Positions 26,577-35,849 of a DNA stretch of 64,000 nucleotides are shown piece after piece (position 1 is the first letter of the stretch; each line of letters starts with the position of its first letter). The notes beneath the pieces are model-generated. The model ran no database searches. It saw nothing but the letters and a program-made list of their open reading frames with translations, and had not been told where the DNA came from. The translations under genes and the position numbers were made by a program. The stretch lies in NCBI GenBank assembly GCA_964387645.1, contig CAYLYM010000003.1, forward strand, positions 8,882-72,881, given 5' to 3'. The stretch is from CAYLYM01 sp964387645 (GTDB taxonomy: Bacteria > Calditrichota > Calditrichia > RBG-13-44-9).

Positions 26577-27041
26577 TTACCAGATTGTATATGGGTGCTT
26601 CACCAGATTAGAATTGAAATACTTTGGATCGCCAGTGACCTCTTCGCCTATCCAATCCGGAATTTCTATTGACTCATCTGGATGAGAAAGTTCTACCTCT
26701 GCCAAGATCAATCCCTTATTAACACCTTCAAATTCATCAATTTCCCAATAATGTCCCCGATAACAAACTGTGTATCGTTTTTTTTCAATGATAGGCTGTT
26801 CGCATAATTTTTCAAGAATTTCAACAGCTTCAGTATATGGAATCTCGTACTCATATTCCAATCGAGTGGCTAGATGCGTCAATCCTTTGATGGTTAAATA
26901 GCCTTTCTCTCCAACAATGCGAACTCGAACAATACGATCCTTTTGAGTGGACAGGTAACCCTGACGATAATGGATAGGTTCTGCCAAATTACGCCAGGCA
27001 TCACCGGAAACTAAAAATTTTCTCTCAATTTCTTGTGCCAT
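26577..27041 (-). CDS. CYTH-domain protein (triphosphatase-like)
   Basis: 154 residues, a single CYTH domain. The signature E-x-E-x-K is present at E4-E6-K8 (AQEIERKFLV), followed by strand pairs RVRIVGEKGYLTIKGLT, RLEYEYEIPYTEAVEIL, EKKRYTVCYRGHYWEIDEFE and LILAEVELSHPDESIEIPDW. These line the tunnel that binds triphosphates and two metal ions. Compact bacterial CYTH proteins hydrolyse inorganic triphosphate or short polyphosphate; an adenylate-cyclase role is less likely at this size. It is a single gene next to the phosphate uptake module, a suggestive but unproven link. Confidence 0.9.
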   Translation of the reverse strand: MAQEIERKFLVSGDAWRNLAEPIHYRQGYLSTQKDRIVRVRIVGEKGYLTIKGLTHLATRLEYEYEIPYTEAVEILEKLCEQPIIEKKRYTVCYRGHYWEIDEFEGVNKGLILAEVELSHPDESIEIPDWIGEEVTGDPKYFNSNLVKHPYTIW

Positions 27042-27444
27042 TGTTGATAGTTTTTAATTATATTAGGTTCCACTTTAAAAAGTTTGAATTTTTTATAAAT
27101 CGAATTGTTTTTAAATCAAGTTCTCATAATTAATAAACTTTATTACAATATTTAAAAAATTATCCTATACTTTTATTCAAAAAAATATTTCACCAATAGA
27201 GTAAATATTTATAATAAACTTTTTAAGTAAATTCAAATATATAAAAAATATGTTTTATTTACTTATGTAAAATATTTATAATTGTAAAGCTTAAATATTC
27301 GCTTTACCAGGATTTATTCATAAAAATACATTTAACAATGATTTAGTAAATTGTTTTACAGAAAGAAACCATTTATTTTGCTGATTTTTATTTTGAATTT
27401 AAAATCATAATTTTTACCAAAAATAAATAAAGTAACAGTTTCAC
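27042..27444. other. Divergent intergenic, very AT-rich
   Basis: About 400 bases of nearly pure AT sequence between divergent CYTH and WbqC-like genes. It probably contains both promoters. I see no hairpin or RNA gene. Its base composition is extreme even for this window. Confidence 0.45.
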
Positions 27445-28125
27445 ATGACAATGACTATCATTAGCGCACAACAACCGTTTTTTCTTCCTAATTTTTATTT
27501 CTTTCAGAAAATTTTTCAGAGTGATGTATTTTTAATAGCGGATCATTTGCGGTTCAGGAAACAATCACCTATTGTCCGAGCCTTATTATCAAAGAAGGCA
27601 AAAACAAAATATTTGACGGTTCCCATCATACATTCTGCAAATCCTCACCCTCATCTACCAGAAGTTCAAATATATCCAGAACAAAATTGGAAGAGAAAAC
27701 ATCTAAAAACTTTATTATCGCTTTATAGTAAAGAACCCTATTTCGAATATTATTTTCCATTCTTGAAGACAATATATGAAAGGGATTATAAGTATCTTTT
27801 ACCTTTTTTGCAAGACCTGCTACAGATGCACTTTCATATTTTTTCTCCGAAAACAATTATTCATTCTGCTTTAAAATTAGATATTACTGATGATGAAAAA
27901 TTTATTCAATGGATAAAGAAATACGAAAATCCAATTCTTTTAATTCACAAAAATGAATATTCATATTATTCAAAACATTTCCCTGACTTATCTGTTAAAA
28001 AAATAAATCAGGTGGATATTCGGTTACCTGAAGAATTTTATCCAGAAATGCCCTTTATTATACTTCTTTTCAAAAAAGGTCCAGAGATACATAATTATAT
28101 TAAAAACGAAAAAATAGAGTTATAA
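27445..28125 (+). CDS. WbqC-like family protein
   Basis: 226 residues. The N-terminus TIISAQQPFFLPNFYFFQKI followed by SDVFLIADHLRFRKQSPIVR matches the WbqC family (QPxYxPxxxxFxxI ... D-V-x-x-R-K). This family is found in lipopolysaccharide/O-antigen loci and other contexts. The residues after about 130 are more divergent. Function is unsettled; a sugar-modification role is assumed from gene neighbourhoods in other organisms. It precedes efp by 84 bases. The ATG at 27445 lacks a clear ribosome site, and an ATG two codons later is equally possible. Confidence 0.7.
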   Translation: MTMTIISAQQPFFLPNFYFFQKIFQSDVFLIADHLRFRKQSPIVRALLSKKAKTKYLTVPIIHSANPHPHLPEVQIYPEQNWKRKHLKTLLSLYSKEPYFEYYFPFLKTIYERDYKYLLPFLQDLLQMHFHIFSPKTIIHSALKLDITDDEKFIQWIKKYENPILLIHKNEYSYYSKHFPDLSVKKINQVDIRLPEEFYPEMPFIILLFKKGPEIHNYIKNEKIEL

Positions 28126-28209
28126 TATAAATTTAATTAATTGCATTAATTTAAAATGAAAATTAAATTTATAATTTAATTTTTTCTTATTAGGAGGAGT
28201 TATTATTAT

Positions 28210-28773
28210 ATGAAAATCAAAGCTATACAAATTCGTAAAGGTAATATAATTAAGTACAATAACGAGCTTTACAGAGTTACAGAGTCTGTTCATGTTACTC
28301 CAGGGAAAGGACAGGCTCTAATGCAGGTCAAGATGAAACGCCTTTCTGACGGCGTTAGGGCTGATAATCGTTTTCGCCCTGATGAATATGTAGAAAAGGC
28401 AGAAATGCGAACCCGCGAACATCAGTTTTTATATCAAGATGGCGACCTGTATTATTTCATGGATATGGAGACTTACGAGCAGATTACATTAACATCGGAA
28501 ATGTTAGGAGACGATGTTTATTATCTGCTGCCTGAGACTATTGTCCAAATTCTTTTTCATGACAATCAACCTGTGGGTTTGGAGTTACCCGGCGTGGTGG
28601 AACTAAAAGTTGTGGAGACTCAACCAAATTTGAAGACAGCAACTATCAGCAGTTCCTATAAACCAGCGAAATTAGAAACTGGTTTGACCACTCAGATTCC
28701 CCCTTTTGTAGAAGTTGGTGATGTAATACGAATTGATACTTCCACGGGGAAATATATTGAGCGCGTTAAATAA
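28210..28773 (+). CDS. efp: Translation elongation factor P
   Basis: 187 residues, three-domain EF-P. The N-terminal KOW-like domain has VTPGKGQAL with the modifiable lysine at K33, the central OB domain has YYFMDMETYEQITL, and the C-terminal OB domain has SSYKPAKLETGLTTQIPPFV and DVIRIDTSTGKYIERVK. EF-P binds stalled ribosomes and stimulates peptide-bond formation at proline runs. The lysine and the flanking PGKGQA suggest a lysylation-type or unmodified variant, and no modification gene is in the window. AGGAGG lies ~8 bases before the ATG. A TTGCAT-N17-TAAATT pair at 28141-28169 is a possible promoter. Confidence 0.95.
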   Translation: MKIKAIQIRKGNIIKYNNELYRVTESVHVTPGKGQALMQVKMKRLSDGVRADNRFRPDEYVEKAEMRTREHQFLYQDGDLYYFMDMETYEQITLTSEMLGDDVYYLLPETIVQILFHDNQPVGLELPGVVELKVVETQPNLKTATISSSYKPAKLETGLTTQIPPFVEVGDVIRIDTSTGKYIERVK

Positions 28774-28830
28774 TAGTAAATTTTTTAAATTTTTTTAGAT
28801 TTAAATAAAAAAACAAGACTATCTTTATAC

Positions 28831-28859
28831 TTGATAAAATGAATAAATTTTATTATTTT
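28831..28859 (+). promoter_or_regulatory. Sigma-70-like promoter candidate for the TPR-rpsU-yqeY unit
   Basis: TTGATA (28831-28836) and TATTTT (28854-28859) are 17 bases apart. It lies 32 bases upstream of the TPR gene ATG and is followed by AGGAGG. Confidence 0.5.
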
Positions 28860-28890
28860 TAAAAATGTTTAATAAAATTTAGGAGGTAGG

Positions 28891-29751
28891 ATGAGGTCCA
28901 TGAAATTTGTCTCCGGAATTATATTGATTCTTGTTTTTGTCTGTGCCTTAATGGCACAAGAAGATCCTAAAATTGAAGCTCAAAAGCTTTACAATGAAGC
29001 TTTAAGCTTGATCAAGAGGCAGCAAACGACACAGGCTATAGAGAAACTTAATCAAGCAATTGCAAAGGATCCAGATTTGGCATTGGCTTATTACCTATTG
29101 GGAATTGCTTATAACCGGACAGGAGATGTAGCAAAAGCGGAAGAAATGTATAAAAAAGCAATTGAAAAAGATGATAAAATGATCAAGGCATACAATGCTC
29201 TTGGATTAATTTATGTTCGGAAAAAGCAATATCCTGATGCTTTAAATACCTTTAAAGCAGCTTTGGGAATCGATACAACCGATGCAAAGGCTTATTTTAA
29301 TGTTGGTTATGTTTATTTACAGCAAAAAGATTATAAAAATGCTATTAAATATTACCAGAAAGCAGTAGAAATTAAAGAAGATTATTCAAAAGCCTGGTTA
29401 AATTTGGGTGTTGCTCTTGCCCAGGAAAGCAAATATCAGGAAGCAGTAAATGCCTTTCAAAATGCTTTAAAATATGAGAAGAAGAGGACCGAGAAAGGCA
29501 ATATCTATTTACGGCTGGGTGATGCGTTGTCTAAATTAGGAAAAGATAGTGAAGCCATTACCGCATATACAAATTGTATCAAATTTGCGACAAAGAGCAC
29601 GATAAAAGCTGCTGCTAATTTCGGTCTGGGTGAAATTTATAAAAAGCAAGGTAATAAACAAAAAGCCATGGTACATTATCAGGCGGCGTCCCGTGACCGA
29701 GCCTGGAAACAACCGGCATTATATGAAATAGAAAATTTAAAAAGACAATAA
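28891..29751 (+). CDS. Exported TPR-repeat protein
   Basis: 286 residues with a signal peptide (MRSMKFVSGIILILVFVCAL) and then about six tetratricopeptide repeats from ~residue 30 to the end. Examples are DPDLALAYYLLGIAYNRTGD, DDKMIKAYNALGLIYVRKKQ and KEDYSKAWLNLGVALAQESK, with the canonical W-LG-Y-A-F-A-P spacing. TPR proteins of this kind act as periplasmic or outer-membrane scaffolds; the partner is unknown. AGGAGG ends four bases before ATG 28891. A second ATG at 28900 would remove only three residues. It is 46 bases upstream of rpsU. Confidence 0.85.
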   Translation: MRSMKFVSGIILILVFVCALMAQEDPKIEAQKLYNEALSLIKRQQTTQAIEKLNQAIAKDPDLALAYYLLGIAYNRTGDVAKAEEMYKKAIEKDDKMIKAYNALGLIYVRKKQYPDALNTFKAALGIDTTDAKAYFNVGYVYLQQKDYKNAIKYYQKAVEIKEDYSKAWLNLGVALAQESKYQEAVNAFQNALKYEKKRTEKGNIYLRLGDALSKLGKDSEAITAYTNCIKFATKSTIKAAANFGLGEIYKKQGNKQKAMVHYQAASRDRAWKQPALYEIENLKRQ

Positions 29752-29797
29752 AAATAAATTATATTAAAACCAAATTAGAAAGGGGGTTAAGAGCTGA

Positions 29798-29998
29798 ATG
29801 ATTCATGTGAAGGTTCGTGAGAATGAGCCGTTTGAGAAAGCGCTGAAACGCTTTACTAAGTCTTGCGAGAAATCGGGTCTGATGTCGGAAATCAAAAAAC
29901 ATCAGCATTTTGAGAAGCCAAGCGAGCGACGTAAACGCAAAGAGAATGCGGCTCGCCGGAAAATACGTAAAATGATGATGGAACAACAACAAAAGTAA
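29798..29998 (+). CDS. rpsU: 30S ribosomal protein S21
   Basis: 66 residues, the normal size. The N-terminus MIHVKVRENEPFEKALKRFT then KSCEKSGLMSEIKKHQHFEK, and a basic C-terminal tail RRKRKENAARRKIRKMM, are typical bS21. It binds the 30S platform near the anti-Shine-Dalgarno sequence. The rpsU-yqeY order is common in bacteria. GGGGGT precedes the ATG at ~10 bases. Confidence 0.95.
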   Translation: MIHVKVRENEPFEKALKRFTKSCEKSGLMSEIKKHQHFEKPSERRKRKENAARRKIRKMMMEQQQK

Positions 29999-30021
29999 TT
30001 CAAACTTTGCAGGAAAAAACC

Positions 30022-30471
30022 ATGACGATTCAAGAGCGGTTACTAGAAGATATGAAAACCGCCATGAAGGCCAGCAATAAAGTGCGTTTGGAAACAATTC
30101 GTGGGCTCAGGGCACAATTGAAAAATCGGGAAATCGATTTAGGAAGACCCCTGACTGAAGATGATGTTATTCAAGTTTTGATGAACGCTGCCAAAAAACG
30201 TAAAGAATCTATCGAACAGTTTCTTGCTGTAAACCGCCATGATCGAGCTGAGATAGAAAAAAAGGAACTGGAAATTATTCAGGAATATTTGCCTGAACAA
30301 ATGAGTGAAGCAGAAATTGCTAATCTGGCTGATGAAATCATCAAAACCGTTAAAGCACAGTCTATGAAAGACATGGGTAAGGTGATGGGACAAATTATGC
30401 CGAAAGTAAAAGGGCGGGCAGACGGTAGACTAGTTCAGCAAATTGTTACGAAAAAATTATCGTCTTTGTAA
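30022..30471 (+). CDS. GatB/YqeY-domain protein
   Basis: 149 residues. MTIQERLLEDMKTAMKASNK, VRLETIRGLRAQLKNREIDL, KRKESIEQFLAVNRHDRAEI and LPEQMSEAEIANLADEIIKT then MGKVMGQIMPKVKGRADGR match the YqeY family. This is the helical tail domain found in the GatB amidotransferase subunit, thought to bind tRNA. ATG 30022 is preceded by AGGAAAAAACC. It follows rpsU by 23 bases, a conserved pairing, and ends before a terminator. Confidence 0.9.
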   Translation: MTIQERLLEDMKTAMKASNKVRLETIRGLRAQLKNREIDLGRPLTEDDVIQVLMNAAKKRKESIEQFLAVNRHDRAEIEKKELEIIQEYLPEQMSEAEIANLADEIIKTVKAQSMKDMGKVMGQIMPKVKGRADGRLVQQIVTKKLSSL

Positions 30472-30534
30472 GTGCAAGAGATTTTCCTTACTACATTTCA
30501 ATGATAAATATACAATTTGTTTTGTTTTACCTTG

Positions 30535-30553
30535 TGGGGCTTCTAAAGCCCCA
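30535..30553 (+). terminator. Rho-independent terminator after yqeY
   Basis: TGGGGCT pairs with AGCCCCA around a short loop and is followed by TTATTTTATT. It separates the TPR-rpsU-yqeY unit from cvpA-mutS2. Confidence 0.75.
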
Positions 30554-30592
30554 TTATTTTATTAAGGACTAAAAATCCAAGTATTTTAAAGA

Positions 30593-31198
30593 ATGAATTC
30601 ACTGGATATCATTTTTGCAGTTTTTCTGGCAATTTTTGTTTTTATAGGAATTCTTCGAGGTTTTTTTCGCGAAGTCCTCGGATTGGTGGGTGTAATTGGT
30701 GGCATCATACTTGGATTTGTAGGATTCGAACCTTTTGCTTCTTTGCTAAATCGTTATTTGCCCGATATACCATCTTTTGTCTGGCCTTTTTTATGTTTCA
30801 TATTAATTTTCATCGCTGTTTATCTTGGTTGTCGCCTCCTTGCCCATATTTTAAGTCGTATTAGCGAAAAGATATATTTGGGATGGCTTAATCGGTTACT
30901 TGGTGGGCTGGTTGGTGGTTTCAAAGGCGCTCTTTTCATTAGCGTTGTCTTACTATTGATTGGTTTTTTACCCGTTCAGGGAGCTTTAATTCACGTTAAA
31001 AACCAAAGCAAATTGTATGGACCATTGCAAAATTTACTGTCTGATATATATGACATTGCTATTCATTTTTCTTCCTCATCTAATGATTTCGAGAAGATTT
31101 TGAAAGAAAAAATCCAAAAGGGAAAAATTAAGACATCTGCAGAAATGTTGAAATATTTGTTTAAGGAGAAATCTGAAACGATCCATGGAAATCAATGA
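30593..31198 (+). CDS. CvpA-family membrane protein
   Basis: 201 residues with four membrane helices at the N-terminus. SLDIIFAVFLAIFVFIGILRGFFREVLG followed by VGVIGGIILGFV, and then LNRLLGGLVGGFKGALFIS, are the CvpA hallmarks (G-x-x-R-G-x-x-x-E). A polar C-terminal tail of ~60 residues follows. CvpA was named for colicin V production and has a less defined role in envelope function. Its end overlaps mutS2 by 14 bases, so the two are co-transcribed, an arrangement seen in many bacteria. Confidence 0.9.
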   Translation: MNSLDIIFAVFLAIFVFIGILRGFFREVLGLVGVIGGIILGFVGFEPFASLLNRYLPDIPSFVWPFLCFILIFIAVYLGCRLLAHILSRISEKIYLGWLNRLLGGLVGGFKGALFISVVLLLIGFLPVQGALIHVKNQSKLYGPLQNLLSDIYDIAIHFSSSSNDFEKILKEKIQKGKIKTSAEMLKYLFKEKSETIHGNQ

Positions 31199-33548
31199 AA
31201 ATATCACACAATTAGAACTCACCACACTTTTCGATAAACTTCGCGAATTTATTATTTCTCCTTACGGAAATAAACCTTTCGAAGAACTTCAATTATTACA
31301 CGATGCAAATGAGGTTCGAGCCAGACTCAATGAAGTCAGCGAAATGCAGGATCTCATCATCAGTGGATATCACGTTCCATTAAGCGAATTGGAAGATATT
31401 CGCCCACTTTTGAATCAGTTAGCCCCGGAAGATTCCTTTCTGGAAGCACTGCAATTAAACCAGGTGAAGGCCAATTTAGAGGCGTTTTACGAAATCCATC
31501 GATTCATTATCAACCATCAGGAATCCTGTAAAACGCTGACTCTTTATGCCCGTAGAATTCATGCACATCGTGCCATTATCAGAGAAATTGAAAGAGTGAT
31601 TGATATTCGCGGAGAAATTAAAGATGACGCCAGTCCTGAATTGCGTCGAATTCGATCTGAAATTCGCCGACTGGAAAATGAACAAAAAGGTATGCTTAAT
31701 CGGATTTTGAAGCGGTACAAAGAATTTTCCCAGGACGACATTATTACTTTACGAGATGGCCGTATGGTATTGGGCATCCAGCAACAATATGTGAACCGGA
31801 TAAATGGTATCGTACATGGCACTTCTGGGAGTGGCGCCACCGTATTCATTGAACCAATGGAAACCCTCCGCATTAGTAATCAAATTCAAAACTTGAAAAT
31901 AGAAGAACGTAAAGAGATTATCCGCATTTTACAATTTCTTTCCGGACTGATCCGAGAAGTTCGGGAAGATATTTTGTACGGGATTGAAAATTATGGTTGG
32001 TTGGATTTTATTCATGCTAAAGCGCGTTTATCGATAGCCCTTCAAGCAGTTGCTCCTAAAGTCGTAGAGGAACCCCGTATTCGGTTAAAAAATGCCCGTC
32101 ATCCGCTATTGCTTTTGAAAATGGGACATCAAAATGTGGTGCCTTGTGATCTTACGCTGGGAGAAGATTATTACACCCTTGTAATCACCGGGCCCAATGC
32201 TGGTGGGAAGACTGTTACCCTCAAAACAGTAGGGCTTCTTTTATTGATGACCCAGTTCGGAATACCCATACCGGCAGATCCAGATAGTGAAATCCCATTA
32301 ATGGATAATCTCCTGGTAGATATTGGGGATAGACAAAATCTTGAACAGGATTTAAGTACTTTTTCGGCACACATTTTACGTTTACAGGAAATTTTTACTC
32401 AGGCTAATAGTCATACTCTGGTGTTAGTGGATGAAATAGGTAGTGGAACCGATCCAAGAGAAGGAGCAGCTCTAGCAATTTCTTTCCTGCAGGAATTAAC
32501 AGAACGGAAGGCACTTACTATTGCCACTACCCATCATGGAGAGCTCAAAGCTTTTGCTTATGCTACTGAAGGTGTAGAAAATGCTTCCATGGCCTTTAAT
32601 CTTGACACGTTACAACCTACTTATCAACTCCAGATTGGTATTCCCGGCAGTAGTTATGCCTTTGAAATTGCCAGACGGTACGGACTTTCTGAATTAGTCT
32701 TAAAACGCGCTGAAGATATTCTAGGTGCCGACAGAGGACAATTAGAAAACTTGATCTTAAAATTAAACCATTGGATTCAAGAAGTTGAAAAAGAAAGGCG
32801 CGAATTAAATGTTAAGCTCAGTGAAGTTGAAGGATTAAAGATATTATACAAGAACCAGGTAGAAAAACTGAGAAAAGAAAAAACCGAGTTGCTTCGTCAG
32901 GCTGCAGAAGAAGCTCGACAATTGGTGGAAGAAGCGCGAACCCGTATCGAAAATGTGGTCAAAGAATTACGTAAACATCAAGCAAATAAGGAGAAAATTA
33001 AAGAAGCCCATAAAGTGGTTGGTGAATTAAAAAAATCTATTGAAGAAATTTTGAAAGAAACTTCTGAAAAAAAGAAAAGTTCTGATCGCTTGCATAAAGG
33101 AGATATAGTATGGATTGAACATTTACGTGAGGAGGGAGAACTGCTCAGCGAACCGGATGAAAACGCTCAGGTGTGGGTATTGATTGGCAGTATTAAAATG
33201 AAGTTGGAGGCCTCTCATTTAAGAAAATTGAATAAACAACAGACCACTTCGTCTCATGTATTCAAAAAAGAAAGTGATAGGTTATGTGATCTTAAAGGTG
33301 GTGTTTTACCTGAGTTAGACTTGCGTGGATTGGATTCCTTCGAAGCAATTCAGACTACAGACCGGTACTTAGACAGGGCGCTTGAGGAAGGATGGGAAGA
33401 AGTAAGAATAATCCATGGTAAAGGTACAGGTGTTTTGCGACGAACAATTAACCAATTTCTCAGCAAAGACAAACGGGTTGAAGAAAAACGACTGGGTAAA
33501 TGGGGCGAAGGCGACACGGGTGTCACTATTGTGAAATTGAAAAAATAA
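31185..33548 (+). CDS. mutS2: Endonuclease MutS2
   Basis: 787 residues, full length. The core ATPase has Walker A GPNAGGKT at residues 336-343, the ABC-type DLSTFSAHI and Walker B LVLVDEIGSGTDPREG, followed by ATTHHGELKAF. A coiled coil precedes the C-terminal Smr nuclease domain (LDLRGLDSFEAIQTTDRYLD at about 708, then HGKGTGVLRRTI). MutS2 lacks the mismatch-binding domain of MutS and acts on branched DNA or on stalled, collided ribosomes. The start overlaps cvpA by 14 bases. Confidence 0.95.
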   Translation: MEINENITQLELTTLFDKLREFIISPYGNKPFEELQLLHDANEVRARLNEVSEMQDLIISGYHVPLSELEDIRPLLNQLAPEDSFLEALQLNQVKANLEAFYEIHRFIINHQESCKTLTLYARRIHAHRAIIREIERVIDIRGEIKDDASPELRRIRSEIRRLENEQKGMLNRILKRYKEFSQDDIITLRDGRMVLGIQQQYVNRINGIVHGTSGSGATVFIEPMETLRISNQIQNLKIEERKEIIRILQFLSGLIREVREDILYGIENYGWLDFIHAKARLSIALQAVAPKVVEEPRIRLKNARHPLLLLKMGHQNVVPCDLTLGEDYYTLVITGPNAGGKTVTLKTVGLLLLMTQFGIPIPADPDSEIPLMDNLLVDIGDRQNLEQDLSTFSAHILRLQEIFTQANSHTLVLVDEIGSGTDPREGAALAISFLQELTERKALTIATTHHGELKAFAYATEGVENASMAFNLDTLQPTYQLQIGIPGSSYAFEIARRYGLSELVLKRAEDILGADRGQLENLILKLNHWIQEVEKERRELNVKLSEVEGLKILYKNQVEKLRKEKTELLRQAAEEARQLVEEARTRIENVVKELRKHQANKEKIKEAHKVVGELKKSIEEILKETSEKKKSSDRLHKGDIVWIEHLREEGELLSEPDENAQVWVLIGSIKMKLEASHLRKLNKQQTTSSHVFKKESDRLCDLKGGVLPELDLRGLDSFEAIQTTDRYLDRALEEGWEEVRIIHGKGTGVLRRTINQFLSKDKRVEEKRLGKWGEGDTGVTIVKLKK

Positions 33549-33626
33549 GAAAAAGATTAGAGAATATTTTTGCTTTGTTCAAATACTATAATATATTTAT
33601 TTAAATATTACTATCTTTAAACTTTC

Positions 33627-33655
33627 TTGCAAAAGACATTTCCTTTCCTTATCAT
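33627..33655 (+). promoter_or_regulatory. Sigma-70-like promoter candidate
   Basis: TTGCAA (33627-33632) and TATCAT (33650-33655) are 17 bases apart and 32 bases upstream of the PLP-enzyme ATG. Confidence 0.5.
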
Positions 33656-33687
33656 TTTTAACAGAGTCAAAAACTAAAGGTGAATCT

Positions 33688-34920
33688 ATGCCATTAGAAA
33701 AACTCAATAAGACTTTAATTGAAGATGTAAGAATTTTAAAAGAGGAAGGGCGGGCGAAGGCGCCTGAAAGAATCATTGTAGACTATATTCCGCCACGGGA
33801 TGGTAAAGGCCCGCGTTATAAACTCAAAGGTGTCCTCCAGGAATTCATTCGCATGAATTCTAACAGTTATCTATCGCTTTCAAATCATCCGGAATTAATT
33901 GATGCAGCGGATGTAGCCACCAAAAAGTTTGGCGTAGGACCCGGCGCAGTCCGTTTTATCGATGGGACTTTTGAATACCATGTTGCATTAGAAGAACGTA
34001 TTGCTCGTTTCGTTAACAAACCAGCAGCTAAAATTTTTAATTCCGCTTATACTTCCAACTGCGGTTTAGCTTTTGCTATATCCAATAAAAAGACTTATTG
34101 GATCGGTGACGAATTGAACCACAATAGTATCATCCGCGCCATGCGGATTGCGGGCGTGCCACGTGAGAACAAGGCCATTTATGCTCACAACAACATGGAT
34201 GAGCTAAAGAAATGTCTGGACAACGTTCCTGAAGAGATGGAGCGAGTGATAATCATTTTTGATGGAATTTTCAGCATGCGTGGCGATTACGCTCCTATCG
34301 ATCAAATCGTGAAAATTGCCTCACTGTATCATGAAAAATTTAAGGATGGTGTGATTACTGTGGTAGATGATTCACACGGTATTGGTGCCTATGGCAAAAC
34401 GGGACGGGGTACCGCTGAATTTACGGGAGCCGAACCGGACATTATTGTAGGAACATTTGGAAAAGCTTTTGGTGTTAACGGAGGATTTATTGCAGCCAGT
34501 TCCGAAGTGATTGAAGCTATTCGTCAGAAAGCCGACACTTACATCTACACCAATCCGCTTAGTGTAGCCGACTGCGCCGCGGCCATCAAAGCGATTGATA
34601 TAGCTGATAGCGAGGAGGGTATGAAGCGTTTAGACCATTTACATGCTCGAATCAAACAATTCCGGGAAGGTGTTGAGACACTGGGATTTGAAACAATTCC
34701 CGGCCCCCATCCGGTGGTGCCATTGCTCATCAGAGATACTCATAAGACACACCAGTTGGTTAATTATTTATTTGAAAAAGGTGTCCTGGTGGTTGGATTG
34801 ACTTTCCCGGTGGTTCCTCGGGGAGATGAGACCATCCGTTTCCAGATTAATGCTGCACACACCAATGCCGATGTAGATTATGTCCTGCAAGTATTGAAAA
34901 AATTTCAGCAGAAAAACTAA
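33688..34920 (+). CDS. Alpha-oxoamine synthase family PLP enzyme (KBL/AONS-like)
   Basis: 410 residues, fold type I. The family features are present: NSNSYLSLSNHPELIDAA, GPGAVRFIDGTFEYHVALEE, a histidine stacking segment DELNHNSIIRAMRIAG, VVDDSHGIGAYGKTGRG with the cofactor-binding Asp, and GTFGKAFG with the Schiff-base lysine K259. The family condenses an amino acid with an acyl-CoA: glycine C-acetyltransferase, 8-amino-7-oxononanoate synthase or serine palmitoyltransferase. The substrate cannot be set from sequence alone. No biotin or threonine-dehydrogenase gene is next to it. Transcribed alone between a promoter and a terminator. Confidence 0.85.
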   Translation: MPLEKLNKTLIEDVRILKEEGRAKAPERIIVDYIPPRDGKGPRYKLKGVLQEFIRMNSNSYLSLSNHPELIDAADVATKKFGVGPGAVRFIDGTFEYHVALEERIARFVNKPAAKIFNSAYTSNCGLAFAISNKKTYWIGDELNHNSIIRAMRIAGVPRENKAIYAHNNMDELKKCLDNVPEEMERVIIIFDGIFSMRGDYAPIDQIVKIASLYHEKFKDGVITVVDDSHGIGAYGKTGRGTAEFTGAEPDIIVGTFGKAFGVNGGFIAASSEVIEAIRQKADTYIYTNPLSVADCAAAIKAIDIADSEEGMKRLDHLHARIKQFREGVETLGFETIPGPHPVVPLLIRDTHKTHQLVNYLFEKGVLVVGLTFPVVPRGDETIRFQINAAHTNADVDYVLQVLKKFQQKN

Positions 34921-34929
34921 ATTTATTTG

Positions 34930-34963
34930 GGTGCTCATCAGAATTTTTTCTCTGATGAGCGCC
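34930..34963 (+). terminator. Terminator hairpin after the PLP enzyme
   Basis: GCTCATCAGA pairs with TCTGATGAGC (extended by a G-T wobble and two G-C pairs), loop ATTTTTTC, followed by TTTCATT. It lies ten bases after the stop. Confidence 0.7.
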
Positions 34964-35125
34964 TTTCATTAGCAATTTTGACTTGCAAAATATTACCTTC
35001 CGGGAGATAACTTCTGGATAAAAAATGTTTTGAGAGAATCCTTTTATTCGAGTATTTAATGTTCAATACGCTTTTTTCCTGGAAATCGATAAATCAGGAT
35101 TCAGAAAGAAAATCGAAACTTTGTC

Positions 35126-35833
35126 TCACAGGTAGCTTGGTTTTTCCATGTATGGAATGGGATCTTCAATTCCAGCCATTTGAAAACCTCTCAGGCGAAG
35201 TGCGCAGCTATCGCACCGCCCGCAGGCCTGGTCTTCCCGTTGATAGCATGACCAGGTCAGATGAAATGGCGCCTGAAGTTCAACGCCTTTTTGAACAATT
35301 TCCCATTTTTTTAGATGAATCAATGGTGTTTCAATAAAGATTTCGGTGGTAGGTTTGGTGCCCTGAGCAATGACTCGATTAAACGCCTGAAAAAAAGTTT
35401 CCCGGCAATCAGGATACCCTGAGGAATCCTCCTCTACTGCGCCAATAAAAATCTTTTTAGCATTTATAACTTCTGCCCAGCTTGCAGCAATGGAAAGTAA
35501 ATGGGCATTACGAAAGGGAACATAAGAAGTTGGGATTTCTTTTGAATTGAGATCAGCTTGAGAAACAGGAATGTTTTCATCGGTTAAAGACGATCCACCA
35601 ATCATTCGCAAATAGGCTATTGACGTTATCAAACGGCGCTCTTCTGGTACCTTGTAAAAGTCGGCAATATCTTTAAATGCCTGCAATTCTCTCTTCTCGG
35701 TGCGTTGTCCATAATTCACATGAAGCAGTGCCAATTCGTGGGTTTGTGCAGCAATTGCCGCTGTAACACAACTGTCTAATCCTCCGCTCACTAAAACAAC
35801 GGCCAGTTCTTTTTTATTCCTACCAATCATCAT
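35126..35833 (-). CDS. queC: 7-cyano-7-deazaguanine synthase
   Basis: 235 residues. The PP-loop ATP pyrophosphatase motif SGGLDS is at residues 16-21. Further on are VPFRNAHLLSIAASWAEVI and GAVEEDSSGYPDCRETFFQA. The C-terminal zinc site CYQREDQACGRCDSCALR has four cysteines. The enzyme converts 7-carboxy-7-deazaguanine to preQ0 with ammonia and ATP, on the way to queuosine or other 7-deazaguanines. It is the last gene of the queE-queD-queC operon, 16 bases after queD. The start has two adjacent ATG codons. Confidence 0.95.
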   Translation of the reverse strand: MMIGRNKKELAVVLVSGGLDSCVTAAIAAQTHELALLHVNYGQRTEKRELQAFKDIADFYKVPEERRLITSIAYLRMIGGSSLTDENIPVSQADLNSKEIPTSYVPFRNAHLLSIAASWAEVINAKKIFIGAVEEDSSGYPDCRETFFQAFNRVIAQGTKPTTEIFIETPLIHLKKWEIVQKGVELQAPFHLTWSCYQREDQACGRCDSCALRLRGFQMAGIEDPIPYMEKPSYL

Positions 35834-35849
35834 TTTTATTACGTTGTTT

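Noticed and set aside
28210..28773. Possible EF-P modification gene partner in the neighbouring WbqC-like gene
   Set aside because: WbqC-like proteins do not resemble EpmA, EarP or YmfI; adjacency alone is not evidence.
35059..35337. Plus-strand open frame of 92 codons
   Set aside because: Mostly antisense to queC; no ribosome site and no recognisable protein.
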